Part shown: piece by piece, positions 51,428 to 59,219 of the stretch
How the letters are laid out: each line of letters begins with the position of its first letter
Position numbering within the stretch: the stretch's first letter is position 1
DNA from: Pseudomonadales bacterium
Lineage (GTDB): Bacteria > Pseudomonadota > Gammaproteobacteria > Pseudomonadales > Azotimanducaceae
NCBI GenBank assembly: GCA_028281885.1
Contig: JANQJA010000003.1
Coordinates: forward strand, 79,534-143,533
Length of the DNA stretch: 64,000 bases
Direction of reading: 5' to 3'
Position numbers and translations under genes: made by a program
Notes under the pieces: model-generated
Databases searched by the model: none
What the model saw: only the letters and a program-made list of their open reading frames with translations
What the model was told of the DNA's origin: nothing

Positions 51428-54370
51428 ATGAACGACGCAACGATCTACCCATCACGCCGCAGCTTCTTGAAACTTGCCGGTATCACTGCTGCGGCGGCCG
51501 CGACGAGCAGCCTTTCGTTGCTGCATTTCAACTACAGCCAGGCCAGCCCGGAAGGGCTGGGTGCCAGAAACCCGAACAAGATGGGTAATTGGCAGGATCT
51601 TTACCGGCAGCGCTGGAGTTGGGATCGTGTGGCCAAGGGCACCCACGGATGGCTCAACTGTCGCAGTGCCTGCAACTTCGATCTGTATATCAAGGACGGC
51701 ATCATCGTCAGGGAGGAGCAGACGGCCAATTATGAGGCGTCTGAGCCTGGCGTGCCCGACTTTAATCCCAGGGGTTGTCAGAAGGGCGCCTGTTATACCG
51801 AGGTGATGTACGGACCGGGTCGTCTGCAGGTTCCCCTTAAACGTGTTGGTGAGCGAGGCGAGGGTAAGTGGGAGCAGATTTCCTGGGATCAGGCGTACAA
51901 GGAAATCGCAGAAAAGATGGTCGACATTATCGTGGAGGATAGTGGCGACGCCATTGTCTACGATCTGGGCCCTCATTTTGACCATGGTCCAACCAGTCGG
52001 GGTCAGGGTGCGCTGTTTCGAATGCTGGGCGCATCGCTGCCCGACGACTGGGCGGAAATTGGCGACCTGAGTGTGGGTGCAACCCTGTCACTGGGGCTGC
52101 CCCATGTGGGTGGCAGTTCCGACGAATGGTTCCTGTCTGATTATCTGGTGGTCTGGATGATGAATCCGGCGGTCACGCAGATACCGGATGCGCATTTTCT
52201 GTTCGAAGCCAAGTACAACGGCTCTGAACTCGTCGTCATCGACCCGCAGTACAGTGCAACCGCAGTACACGCGGACAAATGGCTGCCGATCCGGCCTGGC
52301 ACCGATGCGGCCCTGGCGCTCGCAACGGCGAAGCATATCTGGGATACGGGTCGAATGAATCTTCCCTACGTACAGGAGCACACTGACCTGCCCCTGCTGG
52401 TGCGGCTGGACACGGGTCGTTACCTGACTGGCGCGGATCTTGAGGATGGCGGCAGCACTGCGCTTGTGCATGTCTGGGATCCTGAAAGAGCAGAACCCGT
52501 GCCCGCCGCGGGCAGTCCCGACAATGACGACCAGCCGAAGCTCTCCATTGAAGAGCTGGCGCCACCCATCGAGGGACAGTTTGAGATTCGTCTTCACGAT
52601 GGAACGGAGGTTCGAGTCGCGACAGTGGGTTCGATTCTCAGGGAACATCTGGACCCCTGGACGTTTGAAAATACCGCTGAAGTGACTGATCTGGCGGTAG
52701 AACAGATTCGTCAGTTTGCAGAAGGGTTCTCCAAGGCAGAGCGGCCGATGGTGCTCTCGAGTTGGGGCTCGAACCGTTATTTCCATTCCGATCAAATGAA
52801 TCGCGCGAAGATTCTCTGCCTCTCACTCAAGGGTGCCATCGGCAAGAAGGGTGCGGGATACCACGCCACTGGCTGGATCGAGACCGGCGGATTTGGTGGC
52901 AGCGGTTTCCTCGGTACGCTGGGTCTTATCAGTCAACTGGACATGGGCAAGCTGTTCGATCTGGCGATAGACAAGGTCAGAGGTCGAATCAGTGCAGAAA
53001 AGTTCAAGTGGGAATTCGGCCACGAGGCGTCGAAGGAACTTGCCTGCATGACCAATTCAGCCAGTATGAATCTAAAGTACCAGGGTATTCGCGATGATCT
53101 CGACAAGGAACAGGAAGGACTCTATCCGAGGCCATTGACTGAATACGATCGCGAAGCTCGCGAGAGAGACTGGATGCCCGTCTTCCCAAGGGAAAAGATC
53201 CGCGCCTGGGTCACTGGCGGCAACAACGTACTGCGGCGTTCCAACCTACCCCAGCGAACGCTGGAGCACATGTGGCCCAAGCTCGATCTGGTGATCGACA
53301 TCAACCAGAAGCTGACGTTCACCGGCATGCATGCGGACTACCTGCTGCCGGCGGCCGGCTACTATGAAAAACACGGCATCAAGTATCCGGTTGCGTACAT
53401 CCCGTACCTGCATTTCTGCGATGCCGCTGTCCCGCCGATTGCCGAAACCAGAGACGAGTGGCGTATCAGCTGGGATCTTGCAGCGGAAATTCAGCGCATC
53501 GCCATTGAGCGTGATCTGCCGAAACTGGATGGTTGCGGCAAGTTCCCGGTGGATCTGAAGACGATCAGCGATCGTTATTCGCACGAAGGCAAGTATGGCC
53601 CCCACGATACCAAGGCAGTGACCCAGACATTCCTCGACAACAGCATTACCACAGAAGGGATGACAGTTGATTCCCTGGAGAAGACTGGTGTTGCCAAATT
53701 CAAGGCGGCTGGCGGTCCGGGTGCGCATGATCAATGCTTCAACACCGACTGGAAAGGTGAAGGCGTACTGGACACGCTGACCCATTTCACGAAGTATAAG
53801 TGGCCCTGGCTTACCCGCACCGGCAGGCAGCAGTTCTACATTGACCATCCCTGGTTTCTCGAGGCTGGTGAATCGCTGCCGACGCATATCGAAAGCCCGA
53901 AAGCGGGCGGCGACTATCCATTCCATCTCATCTCGTGTCACGCGAGGTGGAGTGTGCACAGCATCTGGCGCGACGATCCCATGATGTTGCGACTGCAACG
54001 CGGTGAACCGGCCCTTTATCTCAATCCGAAAGATGCTGAGCGGCTGGAAATTGGGGACGGAGATTGGGCGGTGATTTCCAACCGGCTGGGCGAATTCTTC
54101 ATGCGCATCAAACACTCCACGATGGTCCGGCCGAGTGTTGCGTATTACTTCCATGCCTGGGAGCCCCATCAGTTCCCGAACCACGAGAGCTACAAGTTCG
54201 TCACACCTGGGCTCATGAAGCCACTTCATTTTGCTGGAGGGGAAGAAGGTCAGATTCGCTGGCGGTTTGCTCAATGGGAACCAGGGACTCATGTCCAGGA
54301 CACGCGCGTTGCCATCCGGCGACGTGACGAAGGCGCGCAGGATGCAATCAGCGAAGCAGGGGAGGTGTAA
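51428..54370 (+). CDS. Type II DMSO-reductase-family catalytic (alpha) subunit, Tat-exported
   Basis: Molybdenum catalytic subunit of the group that includes nitrate reductase NarG, dimethylsulfide dehydrogenase, ethylbenzene dehydrogenase and selenate and chlorate reductases. A Tat motif (SRRSFLKLAG) at residues 9-18 sends it to the periplasm. The FS0 [4Fe-4S] ligands are H73, C78, C82 and C117, with His first as in type II enzymes. D212 in EIGDLSVG fits the Asp molybdenum ligand. The C-terminal MGD-binding domain holds HLISCHARWSVHSIW. At 980 aa it matches periplasmic dehydrogenases better than 1240-aa NarG. Actual substrate cannot be read from the sequence. Confidence 0.9.
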   Translation: MNDATIYPSRRSFLKLAGITAAAAATSSLSLLHFNYSQASPEGLGARNPNKMGNWQDLYRQRWSWDRVAKGTHGWLNCRSACNFDLYIKDGIIVREEQTANYEASEPGVPDFNPRGCQKGACYTEVMYGPGRLQVPLKRVGERGEGKWEQISWDQAYKEIAEKMVDIIVEDSGDAIVYDLGPHFDHGPTSRGQGALFRMLGASLPDDWAEIGDLSVGATLSLGLPHVGGSSDEWFLSDYLVVWMMNPAVTQIPDAHFLFEAKYNGSELVVIDPQYSATAVHADKWLPIRPGTDAALALATAKHIWDTGRMNLPYVQEHTDLPLLVRLDTGRYLTGADLEDGGSTALVHVWDPERAEPVPAAGSPDNDDQPKLSIEELAPPIEGQFEIRLHDGTEVRVATVGSILREHLDPWTFENTAEVTDLAVEQIRQFAEGFSKAERPMVLSSWGSNRYFHSDQMNRAKILCLSLKGAIGKKGAGYHATGWIETGGFGGSGFLGTLGLISQLDMGKLFDLAIDKVRGRISAEKFKWEFGHEASKELACMTNSASMNLKYQGIRDDLDKEQEGLYPRPLTEYDREARERDWMPVFPREKIRAWVTGGNNVLRRSNLPQRTLEHMWPKLDLVIDINQKLTFTGMHADYLLPAAGYYEKHGIKYPVAYIPYLHFCDAAVPPIAETRDEWRISWDLAAEIQRIAIERDLPKLDGCGKFPVDLKTISDRYSHEGKYGPHDTKAVTQTFLDNSITTEGMTVDSLEKTGVAKFKAAGGPGAHDQCFNTDWKGEGVLDTLTHFTKYKWPWLTRTGRQQFYIDHPWFLEAGESLPTHIESPKAGGDYPFHLISCHARWSVHSIWRDDPMMLRLQRGEPALYLNPKDAERLEIGDGDWAVISNRLGEFFMRIKHSTMVRPSVAYYFHAWEPHQFPNHESYKFVTPGLMKPLHFAGGEEGQIRWRFAQWEPGTHVQDTRVAIRRRDEGAQDAISEAGEV

Positions 54371-54372
54371 CG

Positions 54373-55389
54373 ATGGCTAAACGACAAATCGCCATGGTGC
54401 TTGACCTGAACAAGTGTATTGGATGTCAGACCTGCACCATTGCCTGCAAGAAGTTGTGGAACACCGACACCGGTACCGGTTATGCCTACTGGAACAACGT
54501 CGAGACATTGCCCGGCGCCGGCTACCCGAAAGAGTGGTCCGGCAGTGGTGGCAGAACCAGCGACGGTGAAGTGAAGCGAGGCCAGATTCCGACGCTGGAT
54601 GGAGAATACGGTCGGGCGTGGTCATTCAATCACGATAAGGTCTTCTTCCGCTCCGGGGATGGTGGAGAGAAGAAGCCCTGGCTGCGTCCGGATCGGAAAG
54701 CGCAATGGGGCGCAAACTGGGACGAGGATCTTGGGGCAGGTGAATACCCTCAGGAGAATCACTATTTCTACCTGCCGCGACTATGTAATCACTGTACCCA
54801 TCCCGCCTGCCTGGATGCCTGTCCACGGGCAGCCATTGAGAAACGAGAGGAAGACGGCATTGTGCTGGTGGACCAGGATCGATGTAATGGATATCGGTTC
54901 TGTGTTGAAGCCTGTCCCTATAAGAAGGTTTACTTCGATCCGCAAAGGCAGGTGACAACCAAATGCATTTTTTGTTTGCCGCGGGTTGAGGAAGGCGTCG
55001 CGCCGGCCTGTGCCAGGCAGTGTCCCGGCAGACTGAGATTTGTCGGTTATCTGGACGACGAGGAAGCGCCGATCTGGAAACTGGTGCACAAATATGGCGT
55101 TGCTCTGCCATTGCATCCGGAGTTCGGGCTTGAGCCCAATGTGTACTACGTCCCTCCCATGAGCCCCGAGAAGCTCGATAGTGAGGGCAGGCCAACCGGG
55201 GAATCCCGTATTCCGATGGATTACCTGGTGAGTCTGTTCGGTTCACGCGTCAAGGATGCTGTGAAGATACTGGAGGATGAGCGAGAGAAGAGAAAAAGCG
55301 GAAACCCCAGCGAGTTGATGGATCTGCTGATTGCCTATGACTGGAACGAGAGTTTTGCGCTTGAATCGAACCGGAAGGAGGTGATCTGA
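54373..55389 (+). CDS. Type II DMSO-reductase-family iron-sulfur (beta) subunit
   Basis: The electron-transfer subunit with four iron-sulfur clusters, partner of the alpha subunit. Cys sets are CIGCQTCTIACK near residue 16, CNHCTHPACLDACP near 137, CNGYRFCVEACP near 172 and CIFCLPRVEEGVAPACARQC near 197. In the third set YRF stands where NarH-type subunits often have a Cys or Trp, typical for the one [3Fe-4S] cluster. No signal peptide; it should be exported with alpha through the Tat system. It begins 2 bases after the alpha stop and its stop overlaps the gamma start. Confidence 0.93.
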   Translation: MAKRQIAMVLDLNKCIGCQTCTIACKKLWNTDTGTGYAYWNNVETLPGAGYPKEWSGSGGRTSDGEVKRGQIPTLDGEYGRAWSFNHDKVFFRSGDGGEKKPWLRPDRKAQWGANWDEDLGAGEYPQENHYFYLPRLCNHCTHPACLDACPRAAIEKREEDGIVLVDQDRCNGYRFCVEACPYKKVYFDPQRQVTTKCIFCLPRVEEGVAPACARQCPGRLRFVGYLDDEEAPIWKLVHKYGVALPLHPEFGLEPNVYYVPPMSPEKLDSEGRPTGESRIPMDYLVSLFGSRVKDAVKILEDEREKRKSGNPSELMDLLIAYDWNESFALESNRKEVI

Positions 55390-55937
55390 TGCAGCAGGAG
55401 ATTGATCTGATTGCGGCGCCACCCGCATTGTCGCCGGGTGGTTACGTTGCCAAAGCCTACGCTGATCGAGTCCAGCCCGCGACGAAAAACGCCCGAGTGG
55501 AGGTGGTTAGACAGGGTGCAGCCTGGCGCATTGCATTGAGCTGGCCCTGTGCCAGTCCTGTATTGAGCCTGGGTGATGATGTCGATACTTTCGTGGATGC
55601 TGCCGCCGTGCTGACCTCAAGCAAGGCGGATACCTCGTGGATGACCATGGGCGACAATGGTGATGCGGTAACCGGGGTGTTCTGGCGAGCCGACCAGGAA
55701 GCCTTGACAGGTATTCATGCCGAAGGCCTTGGCACCGTGGACCGACTACCGCCGCCCGATGGTGTGAGAGCTACCTCTGAGTGGAAGGACGACCGGTGGA
55801 TATTGCAACTGGACTTTGACGCCTGGAGTCAGCTTGACCAGCAACAGCAGATCGCCGTTGCGATCTGGCAGGGTGCCGAGCGGGACCGGGGTGGATTGAA
55901 GTCCGTTTCTCCCGGCTGGATATCGGTTGCCGCATGA
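55389..55937 (+). CDS. Heme b-binding gamma subunit (ethylbenzene dehydrogenase-related)
   Basis: Placement after alpha and beta and the pattern of a beta-rich 180-aa protein (DVDTFVDAAAVLTSSKADTS, TGVFWRADQEALTGIHAEGL, DRWILQLDFDAW) match the heme b gamma subunit of EbdC/DdhC/SerC type, which passes electrons between the FeS subunit and a periplasmic cytochrome. Met122-like and Lys heme ligands cannot be fixed with confidence. No signal peptide is seen, so export as part of the Tat-folded complex is inferred. Starts overlap the beta stop, and its stop overlaps the chaperone start. Confidence 0.78.
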   Translation: MQQEIDLIAAPPALSPGGYVAKAYADRVQPATKNARVEVVRQGAAWRIALSWPCASPVLSLGDDVDTFVDAAAVLTSSKADTSWMTMGDNGDAVTGVFWRADQEALTGIHAEGLGTVDRLPPPDGVRATSEWKDDRWILQLDFDAWSQLDQQQQIAVAIWQGAERDRGGLKSVSPGWISVAA

Positions 55938-56419
55938 ACGTGGTGGCTAACAAGGCGGCGATCGTCTTTGCAGAATGGGCCGTGCTCTGGAGTCCCATTG
56001 TCGAAAAAGATCGTCGTAAAGAGGCATGGTCGCTGCTTGAGCTCCCAGGTGATTTCACGGGCCTGGAATCGGAATACTGGTCGGCATTCCAGGTCGGCTC
56101 ACCCCAGCCGAAGATTTCGCTACTGTTGCATAGCGCGTTGGATATGGAAGGTGGGCAGGCCAGAGAGGAATGGATGCGGGTGTTCCACTTTCTGGGCCTG
56201 ACATGGAAGGACTCAACCTTGTCTCCCGACCATCTGGCGCCCGCCTGTGAAGCGCTGGCTGTGGCGATCCAGAACGATGATGGGGTGCTGATCACGGAGC
56301 TTTGTGGCCGGTATCTGCTGCCGTGGTGTGAGCGAGCGCTGGAGACACTTGAGTCTGCCGGGTCTCCCATGACGGTGGTTGCGAAACAGTTTCAGTCGGA
56401 TCTGCTCGAACTCGGCTGA
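55934..56419 (+). CDS. Molybdoenzyme maturation chaperone (TorD/DmsD/NarJ-like)
   Basis: The last gene in the alpha-beta-gamma-delta order normal for type II molybdoenzymes. The 161-aa helical protein has the family plan, including HSALDMEGGQAREEWMRVFH and DDGVLITELCGRYLLPWCER, where PW and the helical Leu pattern match NarJ/DdhD chaperones. Such proteins hold the apo-alpha subunit during cofactor loading and check it before Tat export. The ATG overlaps the gamma stop, confirming the operon. Not a subunit of the final enzyme. Confidence 0.82.
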   Translation: MNVVANKAAIVFAEWAVLWSPIVEKDRRKEAWSLLELPGDFTGLESEYWSAFQVGSPQPKISLLLHSALDMEGGQAREEWMRVFHFLGLTWKDSTLSPDHLAPACEALAVAIQNDDGVLITELCGRYLLPWCERALETLESAGSPMTVVAKQFQSDLLELG

Positions 56420-56560
56420 GTGTGATTTGCTTGGTAGTGGGGTGTCTATCTATCTTTGTTAGTTTTGAAGCAGCAAGTAGCTTCGGTACAAAGCTCGTCA
56501 GCCAGATCGAGACAGGTCTCCTACTCAGTCTCGCTCCACCGTTACCTGCAAAGGGATCGT

Positions 56561-56770
56561 TTAGTCACCAGGCGGCGTACCTTTAGGCTGGTTTGCCTCC
56601 CAATTGCGTGCAGCTTCTTCAGTTGTCCGTCGACCTACCTGCTTGATATGACCTTTCGGATGTTTCTGTTGATGTTCTGCCTCGCGACGTTCCAAGTCAT
56701 TCGTGATACCGCTCCTAGTAATTTTATTACCTTCTTTGAAATGGTATTTATAGGTTTTTCGTTGACTCAT
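56561..56770 (-). CDS. Small protein resembling a minimal GIY-YIG-like domain (69 aa)
   Basis: The sequence KYHFKEGNKITRSGITNDLE, then RREAEHQQKHP, GHIKQVGR and TTEEAARNWE, follows the order of short GIY-YIG-related domains (an ITNDLERRE-like Arg helix), but the first GIY/YIG strands are reduced, so nuclease activity is doubtful. It has a good Met start and normal composition. It is the last minus-strand gene of the defence island, 89 bp after the E1-like gene, and may be co-transcribed with the ubiquitin-like operon. Confidence 0.6.
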   Translation of the reverse strand: MSQRKTYKYHFKEGNKITRSGITNDLERREAEHQQKHPKGHIKQVGRRTTEEAARNWEANQPKGTPPGD

Positions 56771-56858
56771 TCGTCATTCCTCACTCTATTGTGGTTGTAA
56801 AATGTTTAATCGTGGTTGTCGCACCATCGAGGTTTATGGGATCAAAGGGGGTTTATCT

Positions 56859-57656
56859 TCAAGTCCATCTGATGTCGCCAACGGCGTCATCCGGAAAGTG
56901 TTTGCACTGCAACGATTGAATTGAACGTTGAATGCCAGAAGCTGTCAGTTCGTGTGTATTACCGTTGTATTGCAAATAGATTGGCCGGAAGCCTGACTTA
57001 TTCCACGCCGTGATGCCACTGATCAGCAAGCCAACTGCCGTCGATGCCAACACGCCATTACTCCAAACAACTTGCGGTTCAACTCCCACATCACCGTATC
57101 CGTCCGCTTCTTCTTGCAGGACCTGCTCGTTGATGAAATTCATACACCTCATGCAGGCCCTACCCGGGACCGACACAATCACCTGGCCATAAATCTGGTG
57201 ATCATCTTCGATCTCCGTAACCTTCATGCCAACGTCGATGTACACGATGCGGTTACGGCGACAGAACGACTCCAATTGCTCACGCTCCGAAAAGGTATCG
57301 ACACCACCCAGAATGACATCACACAACTTCAGCCGATCCGTGCAGGACTTCCAATCTGAAGGTATCGCTCTGACTCGCGAATCTGGGAGAATATCCTTGA
57401 TCGTTCGTTCGAGTATGTGAACCTTAAAAGCTTCATTGTCCACATCAATCTGGCGTCCAGTGACGAGCCGCGTCAAATTCGAGTCTTCAATGCGTTGTGG
57501 GTCAACGATTGTCGGCTGCTTGAAACCAATATGACCAACCTGCTGGCCAATATGTGATCCACCACCCCCAGCCCCGATGACCCCGATCTCAACATTTTCA
57601 AGCACCCGATCTAAGGCTGGGTCCAGGAAAGACTGACGACTATGATCTCGTTGCAT
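56859..57656 (-). CDS. E1-like ThiF-family adenylyltransferase of a ubiquitin-like operon
   Basis: A 265-aa E1-type enzyme expected to adenylate the C-terminus of the Ubl encoded upstream. The nucleotide loop is GVIGAGGGGSHIGQQV, followed by VDPQRIEDSNLTRL with the conserved Asp, Asn and Arg, and GGVDTFSEREQLESFCRRNR with the crossover region. CMRC and a late QCKHF are partial remains of the two CxxC zinc pairs. Its start overlaps the JAB gene by 17 bases. Order Ubl, E2, JAB, E1 matches predicted prokaryotic Ubl-conjugation operons; in studied Bil and Bub systems these act in phage defence. Confidence 0.85.
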   Translation of the reverse strand: MQRDHSRQSFLDPALDRVLENVEIGVIGAGGGGSHIGQQVGHIGFKQPTIVDPQRIEDSNLTRLVTGRQIDVDNEAFKVHILERTIKDILPDSRVRAIPSDWKSCTDRLKLCDVILGGVDTFSEREQLESFCRRNRIVYIDVGMKVTEIEDDHQIYGQVIVSVPGRACMRCMNFINEQVLQEEADGYGDVGVEPQVVWSNGVLASTAVGLLISGITAWNKSGFRPIYLQYNGNTHELTASGIQRSIQSLQCKHFPDDAVGDIRWT

Positions 57657-58149
57657 AACGCACCTTTGTTAGTTTTTGCCCGATACGGGACATACTCGAT
57701 AGCGGCGTTGGTCGTTGTCCGGTTCGTGTCTTAAAGACCCCATTGATAGCCGACAAGCTTGTTACCAGGTAGCCTTGAGGGACTTCCGAGTATGCGTGCA
57801 ATAAGTCATCAATCATTGAATCTGCATGCCGTCTATCCGGACCACTGAGCCCCGGAGGACCCCGATGTGAATGTAGATGAATGTAACTACAGCTACACTC
57901 GGCACGAACGGCTTGAGTCATCGCAAAACGAATGCCTTTAGCCCCGAGTAATACGGTGCCATCCATTTGATCGCGTTCGTACAGATCATCCGGTATCGGC
58001 ATGTAGTGCGTTGGTAGCAGCAGCAGACCATCAGACGTTTCGCTCACCGCACTCAGCAACAATCCCATTCGCTCATGAGCCGTGCGATGAGGTCGACGAA
58101 GATCCTTGATCACACAATCATGAAGTGACTCGGTGATGCGTACCCTCAT
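57640..58149 (-). CDS. JAB/JAMM-type isopeptidase of a ubiquitin-like operon
   Basis: A 169-aa metallopeptidase. Glu in ERMGLLLSA and HLHSHRGPPGLSGPD, followed by RRHAD, represent the JAMM zinc site (E, H-x-H, S, D), although spacing between the second His and Ser is six rather than the usual seven. Enzymes of this kind cut after the Gly-Gly of Ubl precursors or remove Ubl from targets. The start overlaps the E2 stop as ATGA. With a Ubl ending in GG plus two residues, precursor trimming is its likely first job. Confidence 0.83.
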   Translation of the reverse strand: MRVRITESLHDCVIKDLRRPHRTAHERMGLLLSAVSETSDGLLLLPTHYMPIPDDLYERDQMDGTVLLGAKGIRFAMTQAVRAECSCSYIHLHSHRGPPGLSGPDRRHADSMIDDLLHAYSEVPQGYLVTSLSAINGVFKTRTGQRPTPLSSMSRIGQKLTKVRYATRS

Positions 58150-58457
58150 GTCATATGCCGAATATGTGATAGCAGTATAGCTAGGTACGACTGATTAGCC
58201 GGGATTTCCCCGATTGAACAGGCATGCCAGGTCCGTCCCAAGATTTGGAACGTCTTCCAGTTCTGTCCAACACTGGGTATCTGCTCGGAAACAAACAGCC
58301 TCGTCGGATATCCAGAATGTTCTCCTGGGCAGAGCAACCCCTCAATCGTTTTGTCTAGCTTAGCGAAACTCACCGAAGGCAGATGCACATATTCGTGCCC
58401 GCCTTCGGAGAGGCTCTTACAGCATTCAAAGTACGGCTCTAGTGACTTAATTCCCAT
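58146..58457 (-). CDS. E2-like protein of a ubiquitin-like operon (prokaryotic E2 family E type)
   Basis: About 103 aa from ATG at 58457, eight bases after the Ubl stop; an in-frame ATG at 58511 would overlap the Ubl gene. The pattern GYPTRLFVSEQI, WKTFQILGRTWHACSIGEIP and a late Leu/His helix (LAILLSHIRHM) resembles prokaryotic E2 family E, which pairs with multi-ubiquitin-type Ubl genes. Candidate catalytic Cys are in LLCPGEH and WHACS. It should carry the Ubl between E1 and target if the system works as in eukaryotes; no E3 gene is seen. Confidence 0.72.
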   Translation of the reverse strand: MGIKSLEPYFECCKSLSEGGHEYVHLPSVSFAKLDKTIEGLLCPGEHSGYPTRLFVSEQIPSVGQNWKTFQILGRTWHACSIGEIPANQSYLAILLSHIRHMT

Positions 58458-58464
58458 GTCGTGC

Positions 58465-58734
58465 TCAAGATGCCCCGCCTTGGCATTGTTGTTCAGCAAA
58501 CTTCTCACCACCTTTGATCACAACTTTATGGGCGACTTCCTGGAACTCGCCGTCAATCAGTTGTGCCAAGATACACTGAGTGTTCACGCCCAATTGCTCG
58601 CGCAATTTGTTGCTGTCGTACGCACCCCGTTGAATCGTCTGCTTTTCACCGTTGTAAACGATGGTGACGTCCTGAGATCCCCGGGATCCACAATCATCGT
58701 CGCGCCGATGTCGGCCGTTATTTCTCTTACTCAT
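58465..58734 (-). CDS. Ubiquitin-like modifier protein (Ubl)
   Basis: An 89-aa protein with a charged, disordered N-terminus (residues 1-22) and a single beta-grasp-like domain (VTIVYNGEKQTIQRGAYDSN, LREQLGVNTQCILAQL, EFQEVAHKVVIKGGEKF). The tail reads CQGGAS, so a Gly-Gly is followed by Ala-Ser and would need trimming to expose it. It resembles one repeat of the multi-ubiquitin family. First gene of the Ubl-E2-JAB-E1 operon and divergent from the HigB-like toxin. Confidence 0.8.
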   Translation of the reverse strand: MSKRNNGRHRRDDDCGSRGSQDVTIVYNGEKQTIQRGAYDSNKLREQLGVNTQCILAQLIDGEFQEVAHKVVIKGGEKFAEQQCQGGAS

Positions 58735-58805
58735 CTTTCATCCTTTTCTTTAACAGTTAGGGTGATGTTTAATCTATACGTTTCGTTTTGTGATTTCAAA
58801 TTTTC

Positions 58806-58824
58806 TTTAACGAAAGACGTTAAA
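58806..58824. promoter_or_regulatory. Palindromic operator between the Ubl operon and the toxin-antitoxin pair
   Basis: TTTAACG (58806-58812) and CGTTAAA (58818-58824) are perfect 7-bp arms around AAAGA in an AT-rich divergent promoter region. TTAACAG near 58750 and CTGTTAA near 58853 form a second, distant inverted pair. The XRE-domain antitoxin encoded at 59216 is the obvious candidate binder. Confidence 0.5.
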
Positions 58825-58898
58825 TATTTTCTATGTCAATTTGCGCCATTTTCTGTTAACATCCGGCGTGATGAAAAACGGGCTAGATTTAGAAGAGC

Positions 58899-59219
58899 AT
58901 GAAGCTGTCCTTCCAGAGCCCAAGATTGAGAGAACTATGCAACAGTCGCCAATTGCTTTGTGATGCATTTGACGCAGATTCTGCAGTCGCGATCGGTCAA
59001 CTCTTCTACTGGCTGGATCAAGCAGACTGCCTTGCCGACATTCCAACCGGCCCGCCTATCTCACTCCAGCCAAACACCTATCGAGGCAAGCCAGCGCTTC
59101 GAGTTGGAGCGGATGCCAAGGGCGTCATCCATTTCCGCAATAACGACCCTGGGGTTAACGATGCGGAGCACATCACTCAACTTTTGGTTATTGGTTTAGG
59201 GGGAGGCCAATCAAAATGA
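58899..59219 (+). CDS. HigB/RelE-superfamily toxin
   Basis: A 106-aa protein of the HigB type: SPRLRELCNSRQLLCDAFDA and AVAIGQLFYWLDQADCLADI form the two N-terminal helices of the RelE fold, and GKPALRVGADAKGVIHFRNN the beta sheet. HigB toxins cut mRNA on the ribosome. Catalytic residues are not securely visible. Its stop overlaps the antitoxin start as ATGA, giving the toxin-first order typical of HigBA. It diverges from the Ubl operon. Confidence 0.75.
   Translation: MKLSFQSPRLRELCNSRQLLCDAFDADSAVAIGQLFYWLDQADCLADIPTGPPISLQPNTYRGKPALRVGADAKGVIHFRNNDPGVNDAEHITQLLVIGLGGGQSK

Noticed and set aside
56420..56560. Attachment-site repeat of the tRNA-Met 3' end at the far side of the island
   Set aside because: Only six bases in a row (TGGTAG) match near 56432; this is too short to count as a duplicated site.
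58831..59046. Minus-strand 71-codon frame between the Ubl and toxin genes
   Set aside because: It is antisense to the HigB-like start and crosses the divergent promoter; no ribosome site or motif.
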